From an uncultured Rikenella sp. (GTDB taxonomy: Bacteria > Bacteroidota > Bacteroidia > Bacteroidales > Rikenellaceae): a stretch of DNA of 53,923 bases. The notes under the pieces are model-generated. The model did no database searches. It was not told the origin of the DNA and was given only the letters and a program-made list of their open reading frames with translations. Both the position numbers and the translations under genes were made by a program. How positions within the stretch are numbered: position 1 is the first letter of the stretch; each line of letters begins with the position of its first letter. This document shows positions 17,478-25,108 of the stretch, one piece after another. Where the stretch lies: the NCBI GenBank assembly GCA_910577885.1, contig CAJTNK010000004.1, forward strand, positions 1 through 53,923, in the 5' to 3' direction.

Positions 17478-18923
17478 ATGGAAGAGAGAGAGATCATAGA
17501 AAACGCCTCGCAAGGCGACTACAAATACGGCTTCACGAGTGACATCGCCACCGAGACCATCGGCCGCGGGTTGGACGAAGAGACCGTCCGCCGCATCTCG
17601 GCCTTGAAGGAGGAACCGGCCTGGTTGCTGGAGTTTCGCCTGCGCGCCTTTCGGAAGTGGCAGACCATGACCATGCCCGACTGGGCGCACCTGGAGATTC
17701 CGGTGATCGATTATCAGGATATTATCTACTACGCCGCGCCGAAAAAGGAGAAACGGCTGAAGAGCAGCATGGAGGAGGTCGATCCGGAGCTTCGGGCGAC
17801 GTTCGAGAAGCTCGGGATCCCGCTCGACGAGCAAAAGGCGCTGGCCGGGGTGGCCGTGGATGCGGTGATCGACTCCGTGTCGGTGAAGACCACCTTCCGC
17901 AAGAAGCTGGCGGAACAGGGGATCATTTTCTGCTCCTTTTCGGAGGCCGTGCGGGAGCATCCGGAGCTGGTCCGGAAGTACCTGGGGACGGTGGTTCCGC
18001 CGACCGACAACTTTTTTGCCGCCTTGAACTCGGCGGTGTTTTCGGACGGTTCGTTCTGCTACATTCCGAAAGGGGTGAGGTGTCCGATGGAACTGTCGAC
18101 CTACTTTCGAATCAACGCCGCCGGGACCGGCCAGTTCGAACGGACCTTGATTGTGGCCGACGAAGAGGCGTATGTGAGCTATTTGGAGGGTTGTACCGCG
18201 CCGATGCGGGACGAAAACCAGCTCCATGCGGCTATTGTGGAGATCGTCGTCGAACGGGATGCCGAGGTGAAGTATTCGACCGTGCAGAACTGGTATCCGG
18301 GCGACAAGGAGGGACGCGGCGGGATCTTCAACTTCGTCACCAAGCGGGGAATCTGCCGGGGCGACCGCTCGAAATTGAGCTGGACCCAGGTCGAGACCGG
18401 ATCGGCCATTACGTGGAAGTACCCGTCGTGTATTTTGGCGGGCGACAACAGCGTCGGAGAGTTCTACTCCGTGGCTTTGACCGGCAACCGGCAACAAGCC
18501 GATACGGGGACCAAGATGATCCACCTGGGGCGGAACAGCCGGAGCCGGATCGTCAGCAAAGGAATCTCGTCAGGCTTTTCGCAGAACTCGTACCGCGGGT
18601 TGGTGCGGGTGGCGAAGAGGGCTACGGGGTGTCGGAACCACTCGCAGTGCGACTCGCTGTTGATCGGCGACCGGTGCGGAGCGCATACGTTTCCGTACAT
18701 CGAGTGCGGCAACTCGTCCAGCACCGTGGAACACGAGGCTACGACCTCTAAGATCAGCGAAGAGCAGCTCTTTTACTGCAACCAGCGCGGCATTTCGACC
18801 GAAGAGGCTGTGGGGCTGATCGTCAACGGGTATGCGCGGGAGGTACTGAATCAACTGCCGATGGAGTTTGCCGTCGAGGCGCAGAAATTGCTGGCCTTGT
18901 CGCTGGAGGGGAGCGTGGGATAA
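17478..18923 (+). CDS. sufB: Fe-S cluster assembly scaffold subunit SufB
   Basis: SufB forms the SufBC2D complex on which new Fe-S clusters are built from sulfur delivered by SufS. The 481-residue protein shows the conserved blocks SFSEAVREHPELVRKYLGT (about 154-172), GVRCPMELSTYFRINA (about 199-214), EGCTAPMRDENQLHAAIVE (about 237-255) and the C-terminal CNQRGISTEEAVGLIVNGY (about 434-452). The upstream open frame continues to 17397, but the ATG at 17478 gives the usual MEER start and lies after the promoter. sufC follows after 41 nt. Confidence 0.95.
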   Translation: MEEREIIENASQGDYKYGFTSDIATETIGRGLDEETVRRISALKEEPAWLLEFRLRAFRKWQTMTMPDWAHLEIPVIDYQDIIYYAAPKKEKRLKSSMEEVDPELRATFEKLGIPLDEQKALAGVAVDAVIDSVSVKTTFRKKLAEQGIIFCSFSEAVREHPELVRKYLGTVVPPTDNFFAALNSAVFSDGSFCYIPKGVRCPMELSTYFRINAAGTGQFERTLIVADEEAYVSYLEGCTAPMRDENQLHAAIVEIVVERDAEVKYSTVQNWYPGDKEGRGGIFNFVTKRGICRGDRSKLSWTQVETGSAITWKYPSCILAGDNSVGEFYSVALTGNRQQADTGTKMIHLGRNSRSRIVSKGISSGFSQNSYRGLVRVAKRATGCRNHSQCDSLLIGDRCGAHTFPYIECGNSSSTVEHEATTSKISEEQLFYCNQRGISTEEAVGLIVNGYAREVLNQLPMEFAVEAQKLLALSLEGSVG

Positions 18924-18964
18924 CGGACCAAGTCAAAAAACGGGGGGAAAGCATATACACGACT

Positions 18965-19744
18965 ATGAGCGAGAATATATTGGAAATCAAGGGGCTGCAC
19001 GCCACAGTAGCCGACGAAGGGAAAGAGATCCTGAGGGGGATCGACCTGACGGTCGGGGCTGGTGAGGTGCATGCCATAATGGGCCCGAACGGGTCTGGAA
19101 AATCGACCCTGGCTTCGGTGTTGGCCGGGAACGAGCGTTTTGCAGTGACGGCGGGGAGCGTCGAGTTCCGCGGTCGGAACCTGCTGGAGATGAGCATCGA
19201 AGAGCGGGCGGCACAGGGGTTGTTTCTCGGGTTTCAGTACCCGGTCGAGATTCCGGGGGTCTCGATGGCCAACTTCCTGCGGCTGGCGATGAACCAGCAA
19301 CGGGCTGCGCGGGGCGAAGAGCCGATCGGCGCGGGCGAGTTTCTGCGGTTGATGCGCGAGAAGAGCCAAATCGTGGAGTTGGGCGACAAGCTCATGAACC
19401 GGGCGGTGAACGAAGGATTTTCAGGCGGCGAGAAGAAACGGAACGAAATCTTCCAGATGGCGATGCTGGAGCCGACCCTGGCTGTGCTGGATGAGACCGA
19501 CAGCGGGTTGGACATCGATGCCCTGCGGGTGGTGGCGACCGGCGTGGCGCGGCTCAAACGGCCGGATAATGCCACGATCGTGATTACGCATTACCAGCGG
19601 CTGTTGGACTACATCGTGCCGGACGTCGTGCATGTGCTCTACCATGGCCGAATCATCTACTCGGCCGGCAAAGAGCTGGCCCGGGAGCTGGAGGAGCGGG
19701 GTTACGACTGGTTGATCCGCAAGTACGGAGAGACGAACGAGTAA
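18965..19744 (+). CDS. sufC: Fe-S assembly ATPase SufC
   Basis: SufC is the ABC-type ATPase that drives conformational change in the SufBC2D scaffold. It is a soluble protein rather than a transporter. The 259 residues include the Walker A GPNGSGKST (40-48), the signature FSGGEKKRNEI (about 152-162) and the Walker B run LAVLDETDSGLDID. The ETDSGLD variant is typical of SufC. The gene is in frame with intact motifs and sits between sufB and sufD with gaps of 41 and 37 nt. Confidence 0.97.
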   Translation: MSENILEIKGLHATVADEGKEILRGIDLTVGAGEVHAIMGPNGSGKSTLASVLAGNERFAVTAGSVEFRGRNLLEMSIEERAAQGLFLGFQYPVEIPGVSMANFLRLAMNQQRAARGEEPIGAGEFLRLMREKSQIVELGDKLMNRAVNEGFSGGEKKRNEIFQMAMLEPTLAVLDETDSGLDIDALRVVATGVARLKRPDNATIVITHYQRLLDYIVPDVVHVLYHGRIIYSAGKELARELEERGYDWLIRKYGETNE

Positions 19745-19781
19745 GATCGCTGCGACACAAGCCTTACACACAGAGGGAGTC

Positions 19782-20876
19782 ATGGACAGAATTTTGAAAG
19801 AGCGATACAAATACACACCGTTAGGGCGATTGGAGGGGTTTTCGGGTCTGCGGACCGCTTCGGCGGAGCTCGTGGCCGAAGCGAACGCCTGTCTGTTCCG
19901 ACACGAGGCGGCGACCGGGGCGGAAGTGGCGGACCTATTGGGTTCGGCGGGCTTGACGTCCGATCCGCTGGTGGCGGCGAACCTCGCTGTTGCCGAAGAG
20001 GGGAAGGGCGTACAAGGGGTGCGGATCGACATTCCGGATCGGTTTCAGGCGGAGGGGGTGTTGTACATACACCTGCGCTATCCTTCGGCGGCGGCGATGG
20101 AGGGAGGAGTTCGGTATGTGCAGCGGAACACGATCCGGGCGGGGAGGAATTCCCGGGTGCGGATTGCCGTGTACCATCACCATGCGGCGGAGGCTGACAA
20201 CCGGCCGATTATCAACGCCCTCACCTGCCTCGAAGCGGCGGAAGGGGCTGAAATCGAGGTCATCGAAGTGACCGAGACGCGGGCTGTCTATTGCGGAAGC
20301 GTCGTGAGCCGTTTGCACCGCAATGCGCGGGTGAAAACGACCGTGATCGACCTCGACAATGCTTTTTTGCGGCGCAACCAGTTTGTGACACTCACCGAAC
20401 CGGGAGCGGAATGTTCGCTGGAGGGGGTCTATCTGGCCGACGGGGAACAACACGCCGACAATTACATCCGGATGCGTCACCAGGCGGGACACTGTACCAG
20501 CCACCAGCTCTTCAAAGGCGTGGCGGCGGACCGGGCCCATGCCGCGTTCACGGGCCATATCTACGTGGCACAGGATGCACAACAGACGGTGGCCCTGCAG
20601 GAAAACCACAACATCGTCCTGAGCGACGAAGCACGCATCGACACGCGTCCCCAACTGGAGATCTACGCCGACGACGTGAAGTGCAACCACGGCGCGACGA
20701 TCGGACGGCTCGACCCGGAGGCGATCTACTACATGCGTCAACGGGGAATCGGTATCGAAGCGGCCAAACGACTCCAAATCGAAGGGTTCATCGACGAAAT
20801 CGTAGACCGTTGTCGACTCGACGAAGCGAACCACCTGCTCCACGAAAAAATCGCTAAACGATTATTACATATTTAA
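19782..20876 (+). CDS. sufD: Fe-S assembly scaffold subunit SufD
   Basis: SufD pairs with SufB in the SufBC2D scaffold and is linked to iron acquisition. The 364-residue protein is shorter than enterobacterial SufD (about 420). It has a variable N-terminus and a conserved C-terminal beta-helix part with HRNARVKTTVIDL (about 182-194), QENHNIVLSDEARIDTRPQL (about 272-291) and CNHGATIGRLDPEAIYYMRQ (about 302-321), which is diagnostic. It ends the sufBCD block. sufS follows after 268 nt holding a palindromic repeat, so sufS may not share the message at full level. Confidence 0.93.
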   Translation: MDRILKERYKYTPLGRLEGFSGLRTASAELVAEANACLFRHEAATGAEVADLLGSAGLTSDPLVAANLAVAEEGKGVQGVRIDIPDRFQAEGVLYIHLRYPSAAAMEGGVRYVQRNTIRAGRNSRVRIAVYHHHAAEADNRPIINALTCLEAAEGAEIEVIEVTETRAVYCGSVVSRLHRNARVKTTVIDLDNAFLRRNQFVTLTEPGAECSLEGVYLADGEQHADNYIRMRHQAGHCTSHQLFKGVAADRAHAAFTGHIYVAQDAQQTVALQENHNIVLSDEARIDTRPQLEIYADDVKCNHGATIGRLDPEAIYYMRQRGIGIEAAKRLQIEGFIDEIVDRCRLDEANHLLHEKIAKRLLHI

Positions 20877-20924
20877 ACCTGTCGTTGTTTTTTACAATCA
20901 GTCCTTGGCTACGGGCCGGAACCG

Positions 20925-21117
20925 TTCTTTTACCTTCGGCTGCCTCGTTCTGCCTCGGTGTAATGTGTAAACGTTCTTTGGGTTGGAGGGTACTGTTCTT
21001 TTTGTTCACAAAAAGAACAGTTCTATCCAGCTCAAACACGGTTTGCCAATTGCCGAAAGCAGCACAAGCAAAGCGAAGTTAGTAAGAACAGTACCCTTCC
21101 GTTGCTAAAGAACGGTT
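20925..21117. repeat. Palindromic intergenic element, short form with one core hairpin
   Basis: The core hairpin has 11-bp arms 20995-21005 and 21008-21018 with loop TC. It is flanked by GGAGGGTACT on the left and a degenerate inverse on the right. The right flank (about 21019-21088) is the inverse of the left flank of the long element near 24690-24750, sharing segments such as AAACACGGTTTG and AAGCGAAGTTAG. A second inverse terminus (AGTACCCTTCCGTTGCTAAAG, 21090-21110) follows without its own core hairpin. The long interior seen in other copies is missing, as though the two ends were joined. Confidence 0.7.
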
Positions 21118-21144
21118 GCAGAAACAACGAAGGATTAGAGTTAT

Positions 21145-22368
21145 ATGAAGAGTTTGGATTTGATACGATCGGATTTTCCGATTTTGTCGTCGCGCGTGAA
21201 CGGGAAGCCTTTGGTGTACTTGGATAGTGCTGCGACGGCTCAGAAGCCCGAAGTCGTGATTCGGACCGTGGACGAGTTGCATCGGACGATGAATGCCAAT
21301 ATCCATCGGGGGATCCACACGATGGCCGAGGAGACCACCGTGCGCTACGAGGAGGCGCGGGAGCGGGTGAGGCGGCTGTTGAATGCCGGTTCTACGCGCG
21401 AGGTGGTGTTTACGAGCGGTGCCACGCAGGGGATCAACCTGGTGGCATCGAGTTTCGGCGAGCGGTATATTCAGGCCGGAGACAACATCCTGATTACCGA
21501 GATGGAACACCATTCGAACCTGGTTCCGTGGCAGTTGGTGGCTCAGCGGAAGGGGGCGGAGCTGCGGGTGGTTCCGTTCGACGAAGCGGGGGCTGTGCGG
21601 CTGGACCTGCTGCCCGGTCTGTTGGACGAACGGACCCGGATCGTGGCGGTGACACAGGCCTCCAATGTGCTGGGGACGATGCCGGACCTCAAACGGATTA
21701 TCGACCTGGCGCATGCACAGGGGATTCCGGTGCTGGTAGACGGTTGCCAGGGGGTGGTGCACACGCAGACGGATGTCCAGGAACTGGACTGCGATTTCTA
21801 TGCTTTCTCGGGACATAAGCTCTACGGACCGACAGGGATCGGCGTGCTGTACGGGAAGGAGCGTTGGTTGGAGGCCCTGCCGCCGTACATGGGGGGCGGC
21901 GATATGGTGGGTACCGTGACCTTGCCGACGGGGACTACGTTTGCCGAACTGCCGCTGAAGTTCGAGGCCGGGACGATGAACTACATCGGAGCGATCGGCC
22001 TGGGGGCGGCGATCGATTATCTTGACGGGTTGGATTTCGCGGTGATCCAGGCCCACGAACAGGCGCTGTTGGTGCAGGCGACCGAGCAGTTGCAGGCGCG
22101 GGTCGAGGGGCTTCGGATTTACGGGACCACGGCGGGGAAGAGTCCCATCGTGTCGTTCACGGTGGCGGGAACCCACCCGGCGGACATCGGCATGATCGTC
22201 GACAAGCTCGGAGTGGCGATCCGGACCGGCACACACTGTGCCGAACCGGTAATGACCCATTACGGTCTGACGGCCATGTGCCGCCTCTCGATCGGGCTGT
22301 ACAACACGGCCGAGGAGATCGACCTGGCCGTAGCTGCCGTGGAACGGGCGGCGACCATGCTGCGATAA
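21145..22368 (+). CDS. sufS: Cysteine desulfurase SufS
   Basis: SufS is a PLP enzyme that takes sulfur from cysteine as a persulfide for the Suf scaffold. The 407-residue protein has the PLP lysine at residue 225 in SGHKLYGPTG. The active cysteine is at residue 365 in RTGTHCAEPV, in the short loop typical of group II (SufS/CsdA-like) enzymes. Also seen are GATQGINLVASSF (about 92-104) and TEMEHHSNLVPWQ. No SufE or SufU partner gene is in the window. It is separated from sufD and from tmk by palindromic elements. Confidence 0.96.
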   Translation: MKSLDLIRSDFPILSSRVNGKPLVYLDSAATAQKPEVVIRTVDELHRTMNANIHRGIHTMAEETTVRYEEARERVRRLLNAGSTREVVFTSGATQGINLVASSFGERYIQAGDNILITEMEHHSNLVPWQLVAQRKGAELRVVPFDEAGAVRLDLLPGLLDERTRIVAVTQASNVLGTMPDLKRIIDLAHAQGIPVLVDGCQGVVHTQTDVQELDCDFYAFSGHKLYGPTGIGVLYGKERWLEALPPYMGGGDMVGTVTLPTGTTFAELPLKFEAGTMNYIGAIGLGAAIDYLDGLDFAVIQAHEQALLVQATEQLQARVEGLRIYGTTAGKSPIVSFTVAGTHPADIGMIVDKLGVAIRTGTHCAEPVMTHYGLTAMCRLSIGLYNTAEEIDLAVAAVERAATMLR

Positions 22369-22404
22369 TAAATAATGTATTTCATCGTACTTTTTGTTTA
22401 TATA

Positions 22405-22700
22405 ACCGTTCTGTAGCAACGGGAGGGTACTGTTCTCTTTGTGAACAAAGAGAACCAGAAAAACTTTCGGGAATGCTTGCGCATTCCATGGGCTGCCGTA
22501 GTCAAGAGCCTTGGGGCTTTTCTTTTGGGGTGGCACTTTTTGTGGACGCGCTTTTAGGCTGCCAGAACCTTAGGCGCGCCCACAAAAGGCCACCCCAACA
22601 ACGGGCCGTAGCATTAGATTGCGGAGCTTAAGGCGTAGCGTACGCTATCTCAAAAGTTTTTGGTGCCGCTTTTTCCAAAAAGCGGCAGTCCCGGCACGTA
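22405..22700. repeat. Palindromic intergenic element, full form with five hairpins
   Basis: In order there are: CCGTT/AACGG terminus and GGAGGGTACTG (22406-22431); core hairpin of 11 bp with loop GA (22432-22442, 22445-22455); hairpin GGAATGC/GCATTCC with loop TTGC (22470-22487); a long imperfect central palindrome running from TTGGGGTGGC (22525) to GCCACCCCAA (22598); TAGCGTACGCTA (22636-22647); and an inverted core hairpin TGCCGCTTTTT with loop CC (22664-22674, 22677-22687). The gene-free stretch 22369-22753 holds this element and little else. Confidence 0.75.
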
Positions 22701-22753
22701 GCCAAAAACCGGATATATAAATAATTAAAGTACAATTAACACAATTAGTTTTT

Positions 22754-23437
22754 ATGTTCATCGTAATCGAAGGGCTCGACGGTGCCGGCAAATCCACCCA
22801 GGTGGGGTTGATGCGTCGTCTGTTGGAGGAGCGGTATGGGAAACGAGTCGAGTACCTTCACTTTCCGCGTTTTGACGCGCCCGTTTACGGCGAGTTGATC
22901 GCCCGTTTTCTGCGTGGTGAGCTGGGATCGGTCGACACCGTGAATCCATACTTGGTGGGGTTGATCTACGCCGGCGACCGGGCTGCTGCGGCCGAGACGA
23001 TCGGCGGGTGGCTGGCTGACGAGCGGGTCGTGATTGTGGATCGGTATGTGTACTCGAACATCGCTTACCAGTGCGCGAAGATTTCGGACCCGGCGGAGCG
23101 GCGCGCGTTGAAGGACTGGATGCTGGATCTCGAATACCGCCACAACGGGATTCCGCGACCGGACTTATCGCTGTTTCTCGACGTGCCGTTCGCGTTCACC
23201 GAGCGGAAGCTGGCCGAACAGCGCGAGGGCGACGACCGCAAGTATCTGAACGGGAAACAGGATATCCACGAAGCCTCTTTGAGCCTGCAGCAGCGGGTTC
23301 GGGAGGTCTACCTCGACTGCGCGGCGACGGATCCGACCTTCCGCGTGATCGACTGCGGCGATCCGACGGACGGAGGAATGCTGCCGCCCGAAGTGATTTT
23401 CAAGAAGATAGCCGATGAAATTACGCGATACCTTTAA
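22754..23437 (+). CDS. tmk: Thymidylate kinase
   Basis: Tmk phosphorylates dTMP to dTDP, needed for dTTP. The 227-residue protein has the P-loop GLDGAGKST (residues 7-15), the DR(Y/F) motif in VIVDRYVYSNIAYQ (about 94-107) and the lid region around ERKLAEQREGDDRKYL. No membrane segments are present. The 3' end overlaps the DoxX-like gene by 23 nt. No Bacteroidota promoter motif was recognised between the repeat element and the start. Confidence 0.94.
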   Translation: MFIVIEGLDGAGKSTQVGLMRRLLEERYGKRVEYLHFPRFDAPVYGELIARFLRGELGSVDTVNPYLVGLIYAGDRAAAAETIGGWLADERVVIVDRYVYSNIAYQCAKISDPAERRALKDWMLDLEYRHNGIPRPDLSLFLDVPFAFTERKLAEQREGDDRKYLNGKQDIHEASLSLQQRVREVYLDCAATDPTFRVIDCGDPTDGGMLPPEVIFKKIADEITRYL

Positions 23438-24662
23438 CCGCCTCCGGGAGCGTCACCCGCGAGCCACGCACTACGTTTCGGGGACGCTGGTCGCCGTAGC
23501 ACGGTACCACCTGGCCGCGCTGTTCATCCTCTCGGGGGCGACGAAAGCCATCGACCCGTTCGGACTCTCGATCAAGCTGGGCGAATATTTCTCGGCCATG
23601 GGGCTGGAGTTTCTGCAGGTTTTCGACCAGGCAGGGGCCATTCTGTTGCCTTCGGTCGAACTGCTGGCGGGTTTCATGCTGCTGAGCGGCGTCTCGCGCC
23701 GCCTCTCGGCTTGGGTGGCTTTCTGCGGAATGACCTTTTTCACGCTGCTTTCGCTGTGGTTGGCTGTGGCCAATCCGGTGAGCGACTGCGGCTGTTTCGG
23801 CGAGGTGATCCGACTGACCAATTGGGAGACATTCTTCAAAAACCTCGTCTTCTACCCCTTCGCCGTGCTCCTGTTTCTGACGCGAAACAGCCAACGGAGG
23901 CTGAATCCGTCGCCGCGGCGAACGGTTCTGACCTATGCGGCGCTGGTTCCGGTGAGCCTGGGGCTGAGCCTGTACAGCGCCGCGAACCTGCCGCCGATCG
24001 ACCCGACTCCGTTCCGGATCGGGGTCAACATCCGGCACGCCATGACGGTGCACGAGAACGACGTACAGACCACACTGGTCTACCGCGACCGGCAGAGCGG
24101 CCGGCTGCACGACTTCAGCATCGAAGACACGACATGGTACGACACCGCACGGTGGGAGTATGTCGACACGCGAACCGTCGGACAGAGCACCGCGCCGGAG
24201 ATCAAGACCGTCCCGATGTTCGACGGCACAATCGACCGTTCGGACGAAATCCTGGAACGCAAAGGGTACACGCTCCTGTTCGTGGTGAACCGGTACGAGG
24301 CTCGGTACGAGTCCTCGATGCTCTCACTGGCGGAGTACATCCACCGCTACGGCGGGCGGGCTGTGGCCTTGAGCGCGGTGGCCCTGCCGGAGACGCTGGT
24401 CGAAAACGGCATCGAAACGCTCGGCAGCGATCATACGGTACTCCGGACGATGATTCAACACCGGGCGGGCGGCGCGATCCTGCTGCACGACGGCACCATC
24501 ATGGCCAAATGGCCGATGAACCGCCTGCCGCATTGGGAAGAGGCCGACCACGATCCGTTGAGCAACGTCCTGACCGACAACCGGGTGGTACATGAAAGGC
24601 TGTTGCTGGTGCTGTTCGGCCTGAGCATCGCCCTGATCGCAGTCGCAACAATCCGTCGATAA
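23415..24662 (+). CDS. DoxX-like membrane protein of the BT_3928 family
   Basis: A 415-residue protein with four or five hydrophobic helices in the first 185 residues that match DoxX-type proteins (LAALFILSGATKAIDPFGLS, about 34-53, and NPVSDCGCFGEVIRL, about 118-132, carrying a CGC pair). A soluble domain of about 200 residues follows, then a last membrane helix near 391-410. BT_3928-family proteins commonly sit next to tmk-like or tpiA genes in Bacteroidota, and their role is unknown. A redox role is suggested only by the cysteine pair. The ATG at 23415 overlaps the tmk end. Confidence 0.75.
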   Translation: MKLRDTFNRLRERHPRATHYVSGTLVAVARYHLAALFILSGATKAIDPFGLSIKLGEYFSAMGLEFLQVFDQAGAILLPSVELLAGFMLLSGVSRRLSAWVAFCGMTFFTLLSLWLAVANPVSDCGCFGEVIRLTNWETFFKNLVFYPFAVLLFLTRNSQRRLNPSPRRTVLTYAALVPVSLGLSLYSAANLPPIDPTPFRIGVNIRHAMTVHENDVQTTLVYRDRQSGRLHDFSIEDTTWYDTARWEYVDTRTVGQSTAPEIKTVPMFDGTIDRSDEILERKGYTLLFVVNRYEARYESSMLSLAEYIHRYGGRAVALSAVALPETLVENGIETLGSDHTVLRTMIQHRAGGAILLHDGTIMAKWPMNRLPHWEEADHDPLSNVLTDNRVVHERLLLVLFGLSIALIAVATIRR

Positions 24663-24689
24663 CCTATTGGGATACAATTGCTCTTTTTA

Positions 24690-25078
24690 ACTTCATTTTC
24701 CTCGCCCTACTTCGGTAAAGTTCTCAAACGTTCTTTGTGCTGGAGGGTACTGTACTTTCTGTGAACAGAAAGTACCAAAGAAACTTTAGCAAAGTGCTTC
24801 GCACTTTTAAGCCATCCGGGGGACAAGGTGCTTTGCCTCTCTTTTGGGGTGGGTTCTTTTAGGCGTGCTTAGGCTGTAATAACCTTAGAGCACGCCCAAA
24901 AAGAATCCCACCCCAAGGAAACAGGCGAACACTGTACCGAGATAGAGTTAGGATGCGTAAGCATCCTCGAAAGTCTTTCTGGTTCTCTTTCTTCAGAAAG
25001 AGAACAGTTCCATACAGTAGCCAAACACGGTTCGCAAACTACACGGAAGCAAAACGAGCATAGCGAAGTTAGCAAAAG
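24690..25078. repeat. Palindromic intergenic element, longest copy with extended inverted ends
   Basis: The element is symmetrical. Left: terminus GGAGGGTACT, core hairpin of 11 bp with loop GA (24752-24762, 24765-24775), and AAAGTGC/GCACTTT (24791-24807). Centre: long palindrome from TTGGGGTGGG (24844) to CCCACCCCAA (24916). Right: AGGATGC/GCATCCT with loop GTAA (24950-24967), inverted core hairpin with loop TC (24982-24992, 24995-25005), then inverse flank. The outer flanks, about 60 nt on each side, are imperfect inverted repeats of each other (AACTTC at both outer ends). There is no open frame of note. The gene-free stretch is 24663-25108. Confidence 0.78.
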
Positions 25079-25108
25079 ACATAGTACCAAACAGTTACCT
25101 AAGCGGGT

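Noticed and set aside
22432..22455. Core hairpins of the palindromic element as Rho-independent terminators
   Set aside because: The hairpins are not followed by a run of T on either strand in most copies, and both orientations occur in the same spacer.
22278..22631. Plus-strand frame across the end of sufS and the palindromic element
   Set aside because: It starts within sufS in another frame and continues through repeat sequence. No coding signature.
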